The notes below the pieces were generated by a model. That model did no database searches and was not told the origin of the DNA. It was given only the letters and a program-made list of their open reading frames with translations. From positions 124,001-188,000 of the forward strand of contig NZ_FMZU01000016.1 in NCBI RefSeq assembly GCF_900101545.1: a stretch of DNA of 64,000 bases, written 5' to 3'. This DNA comes from Variovorax sp. CF079 (GTDB taxonomy: Bacteria > Pseudomonadota > Gammaproteobacteria > Burkholderiales > Burkholderiaceae_C). Of the stretch, positions 61,945-64,000 are shown in pieces (the first letter of the stretch is position 1; every line of letters begins with the position of its first letter). A program made the position numbers and the translations under genes.

Positions 61945-62505
61945 ATGACCATTGCCGAAATCCGCGATGCGACCGACGCCAAGATGAATCAGTCGCTCGC
62001 CGCATTCCAGAACAACCTGACCAAGATCCGCACCGGCCGTGCCAATCCCGCGCTGCTGGACTCGGTCCACGTCGATTACTACGGCTCCTCGGTGCCGCTG
62101 TCTCAGGTGGCGAACGTTTCGCTGCTCGATTCGCGCACCATCAGCGTCCAGCCCTGGGAAAAGGGCATGGGCGCCAAGATCGAAAAGGCCATTCGCGAAA
62201 GCGATCTGGGCCTGAATCCCGCGTCGATGGGTGACCTGATCCGCGTGCCGCTGCCGCCGATGAGCGAAGAGCGCCGCAAGGAAATGACCAAGCTGGTGCG
62301 CAACGAGGGCGAGACCGCCAAGATCGCGACCCGCAACCTGCGCCGGGACGCCAATGATGCGATCAAGAAGCTGGTCAAGGACAAGCTGGCATCCGAAGAC
62401 GATCAGAAGCGGGCCGAGGCCGAGATCCAGAAGGTGACCGATCGCCACATCGGCGAGATCGACCGGCTGGTGGCGGCCAAGGAAGCGGAGATCATGGCCG
62501 TCTGA
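61945..62505 (+). CDS. frr: Ribosome recycling factor
   Basis: 186 residues. Splits post-termination ribosomes together with EF-G. Coiled-coil domain I is split around the small domain: LAAFQNNLTKIRTGRANPAL at the start, YYGSSVPLSQVANVSLLDSR, then IRVPLPPMSEERRKEMTKLV and ATRNLRRDANDAIKKLVKDK. 14 nt after pyrH with an AGAGGA site, and its stop overlaps the uppS ATG. Confidence 0.98.
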   Translation: MTIAEIRDATDAKMNQSLAAFQNNLTKIRTGRANPALLDSVHVDYYGSSVPLSQVANVSLLDSRTISVQPWEKGMGAKIEKAIRESDLGLNPASMGDLIRVPLPPMSEERRKEMTKLVRNEGETAKIATRNLRRDANDAIKKLVKDKLASEDDQKRAEAEIQKVTDRHIGEIDRLVAAKEAEIMAV

Positions 62506-63239
62506 TGACGACATCACCTGCCATGCCCCACCACATTGCCATCGTCATGGATGGCAATGGCCGCTGGGCCACGCGCCGCTTTCTGCCGCGCGTCGCGGGG
62601 CACAAGCAGGGCGTCGAATCCTTGCGCCGTTGCGTCAAGGCCTGCGTCGACCGCGGCGTCGCGGTTCTCACCGTGTTCGCCTTCTCCTCCGAGAACTGGA
62701 ACCGTCCCGTCGAGGAAGTGTCCGGGCTGATGGACCTGATGGTCGGTGCGCTTGGCCGCGAAGTACCGAAGTTGAGCCATGACGGCGTACGGCTGCATTT
62801 CATCGGCGAGCGCGGCGGCCTGTCCGAGAAAATCGCCGCCGGCCTGCTGCAGGCGGAGGCAGCGACGGCCCACAATACCCGGCTGGTGCTCAACGTCTGC
62901 TTCAACTACGGCGGCCGCTGGGATATCGCCCGCGCAGCGGCCCAGCTTGCCGCGCGCGGCGAGCCGCTGACCGAGGCCAACCTCGATGCGGCGATGGCGC
63001 TGTCGCACGTGCCCGACCCCGATCTGTTCATCCGTACCGGCGGCGAGCAGCGGCTGTCGAATTTCCTGCTGTGGCAGAGCGCCTATGCCGAGCTGTTCTT
63101 CAGCGACCGCCTCTGGCCCGAGTTCGACGAGGCCGCCCTCGACGAAGCCATCGCTGCCTTCCAGCGCCGCGAGCGCCGCTTCGGCCAGACTTCCGCGCAG
63201 GTCGCGGGCAACGCATGGCGCGATCCGCAGGCAGCCTGA
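62505..63239 (+). CDS. uppS: Undecaprenyl diphosphate synthase
   Basis: 244 residues, cis-prenyltransferase that makes the C55 lipid carrier for cell-wall precursors. Active-site aspartate is in AIVMDGNGRWATRR. HKQGVESLRRCVKACVDRGV, TVFAFSSENWNRPVEEVSGL, LVLNVCFNYGGRWDI, DLFIRTGGEQRLSNFLLWQ and YAELFFSDRLWPEF are diagnostic. ATG overlaps the frr stop (TGATG). Confidence 0.97.
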   Translation: MTTSPAMPHHIAIVMDGNGRWATRRFLPRVAGHKQGVESLRRCVKACVDRGVAVLTVFAFSSENWNRPVEEVSGLMDLMVGALGREVPKLSHDGVRLHFIGERGGLSEKIAAGLLQAEAATAHNTRLVLNVCFNYGGRWDIARAAAQLAARGEPLTEANLDAAMALSHVPDPDLFIRTGGEQRLSNFLLWQSAYAELFFSDRLWPEFDEAALDEAIAAFQRRERRFGQTSAQVAGNAWRDPQAA

Positions 63240-63243
63240 GCGA

Positions 63244-64000
63244 ATGCTCAAACAACGCATCATCACTGCGATCGTCCTGCTGGCGATCCTGCTGCCGGCG
63301 CTTTTCTATCCGTCGCATGTGCCCTTTGCCTGCGTGATGCTGGCGCTGATCGCAGCCGCGGCCTGGGAGTGGGGGCGGCTCAACGGCTACGGGTCGAGTG
63401 TGTCGCTGTTCCTGGGGCTGGAGACGCTCGTGCTTTGCGCGCTGTCCTGGTGGTTGGGGCTGCTCGATCAGTCGCTGCTGCCTGTCTGGATCTTCGCCAG
63501 CGCCGCCTGGGTGCTCGGCGGGGCTGCGCTGCTGCGCGTCGCAGTGCCCGGCTGGCCGCGCGTGCCGAGGGGTCTGCGCCTGGTCGGCGGGCTGCTGGTG
63601 CTTTGGGTCGCGTGGCTGGCCGCGGTCAAGGCACGGATGGTCGGCATCAACTTCCTGCTGTCGATCCTCGTGCTGGTGTGGGTGGCCGACATCTTTGCGT
63701 ACTTCGCGGGGCGCGCATTCGGACTCAGGTTCACGCGCAACAAGCTCGCGCCGGCCATCAGTCCCGGCAAGAGCTGGGAGGGTGTCTGGGGCGGCATGGC
63801 CGGCGTCCTGGTTCTGGCCCTGGCCTGGGTCTGGGCCGACGCGGCCGCCCAGCCTGCGGTGGCCAGCCTCTACACGCGGCTGGCCGAGCGCGGATGGTGG
63901 CTGCTGCTGGTCGGTGTGGTCTTTCTGGCGGCGATGAGCGTGGTGGGCGATCTGGTCGAGTCGCTGATCAAGCGCAGCGCGGGCGCCAAGGACAGCAGCA
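63244..64000 (+). CDS. cdsA: Phosphatidate cytidylyltransferase, 3' partial
   Basis: About 252 codons are visible before the window ends without a stop. Makes CDP-diacylglycerol for phospholipid synthesis in the inner membrane. Begins MLKQRIITAIVLLAILLPAL and has several membrane helices. Cytoplasmic signature regions include LVWVADIFAYFAGRAFG, LAPAISPGKSWEGVWGG, and, at the cut end, MSVVGDLVESLIKRSAGAKD, the start of the family's conserved signature. Starts 4 nt after uppS. Confidence 0.93.
   Translation, partial: MLKQRIITAIVLLAILLPALFYPSHVPFACVMLALIAAAAWEWGRLNGYGSSVSLFLGLETLVLCALSWWLGLLDQSLLPVWIFASAAWVLGGAALLRVAVPGWPRVPRGLRLVGGLLVLWVAWLAAVKARMVGINFLLSILVLVWVADIFAYFAGRAFGLRFTRNKLAPAISPGKSWEGVWGGMAGVLVLALAWVWADAAAQPAVASLYTRLAERGWWLLLVGVVFLAAMSVVGDLVESLIKRSAGAKDSS

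Overview
The window looks like chromosomal DNA of a high-GC betaproteobacterium of the Comamonadaceae, probably Variovorax or a close relative. The grounds are codon bias, several Bug-family (TctC) binding proteins, a PhaR-type polyhydroxyalkanoate regulator next to rimO, an OmpR/EnvZ-like pair, and the rpsB-tsf-pyrH-frr-uppS-cdsA order. This assignment is inference from gene content. I see no prophage, insertion sequence, CRISPR array or rRNA. Genes are dense and many neighbours overlap by 4 nt.

Layout. 1-4762: malonate utilisation (malonyl-CoA decarboxylase cut by the window edge, a Bug binding protein, a crotonase-fold protein, malonyl-CoA ligase). 4759-9430: VOC protein, AraC regulator, large lipase-like hydrolase, universal stress protein, TauE/SafE transporter. 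9446-10266: 6S RNA with its terminator, zapA and a ZapB-like coiled coil. 10318-18264: a cobalamin riboswitch and a tightly overlapped B12 operon (btuB, cobU, btuF, btuC, btuD, cobO, cbiB/cobD, cobC aminotransferase). 18268-26663: LysR regulator, an esterase-like protein lacking its catalytic serine, a complete RND efflux operon and a small hypothetical gene. 26807-30658: the second B12 block (cobQ, cobT, cobS, cobC phosphatase). 30659-37431: nth, a PLP aminotransferase, a tctCBA transporter with an Ldh2-type dehydrogenase, serB. 37428-42256: mfd, ispD, ispF. 42247-46631: two-component system, two exported proteins, 3-hydroxybutyrate dehydrogenase. 46747-54247: relA, tRNA-Val, zinc-ribbon protein, phaR, rimO, tRNA-Leu, RNase R. 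54261-59139: SDR, Nnr bifunctional repair enzyme, dadA, amidase. 59184-64000: rpsB, tsf, pyrH, frr, uppS and a truncated cdsA.

How the genes work together. The two B12 blocks encode outer-membrane uptake, ABC import, adenosylation, aminopropanol attachment, nucleotide-loop assembly and amidation. No corrin-ring genes are present, so the window shows uptake, salvage and late assembly; ring synthesis, if it occurs, lies elsewhere. The efflux island sits between the blocks. The malonate genes convert malonate to malonyl-CoA and then acetyl-CoA. The right end is a standard translation and envelope-precursor operon.

No undescribed multigene system stands out. The points most worth a second look are the esterase paralogue with Glu at the nucleophile position, two palindromic repeats carried in frame inside cbiB and mfd, the TauE/SafE gene starting 15 nt after the 6S RNA terminator, and the unusual start of RNase R beside tRNA-Leu.
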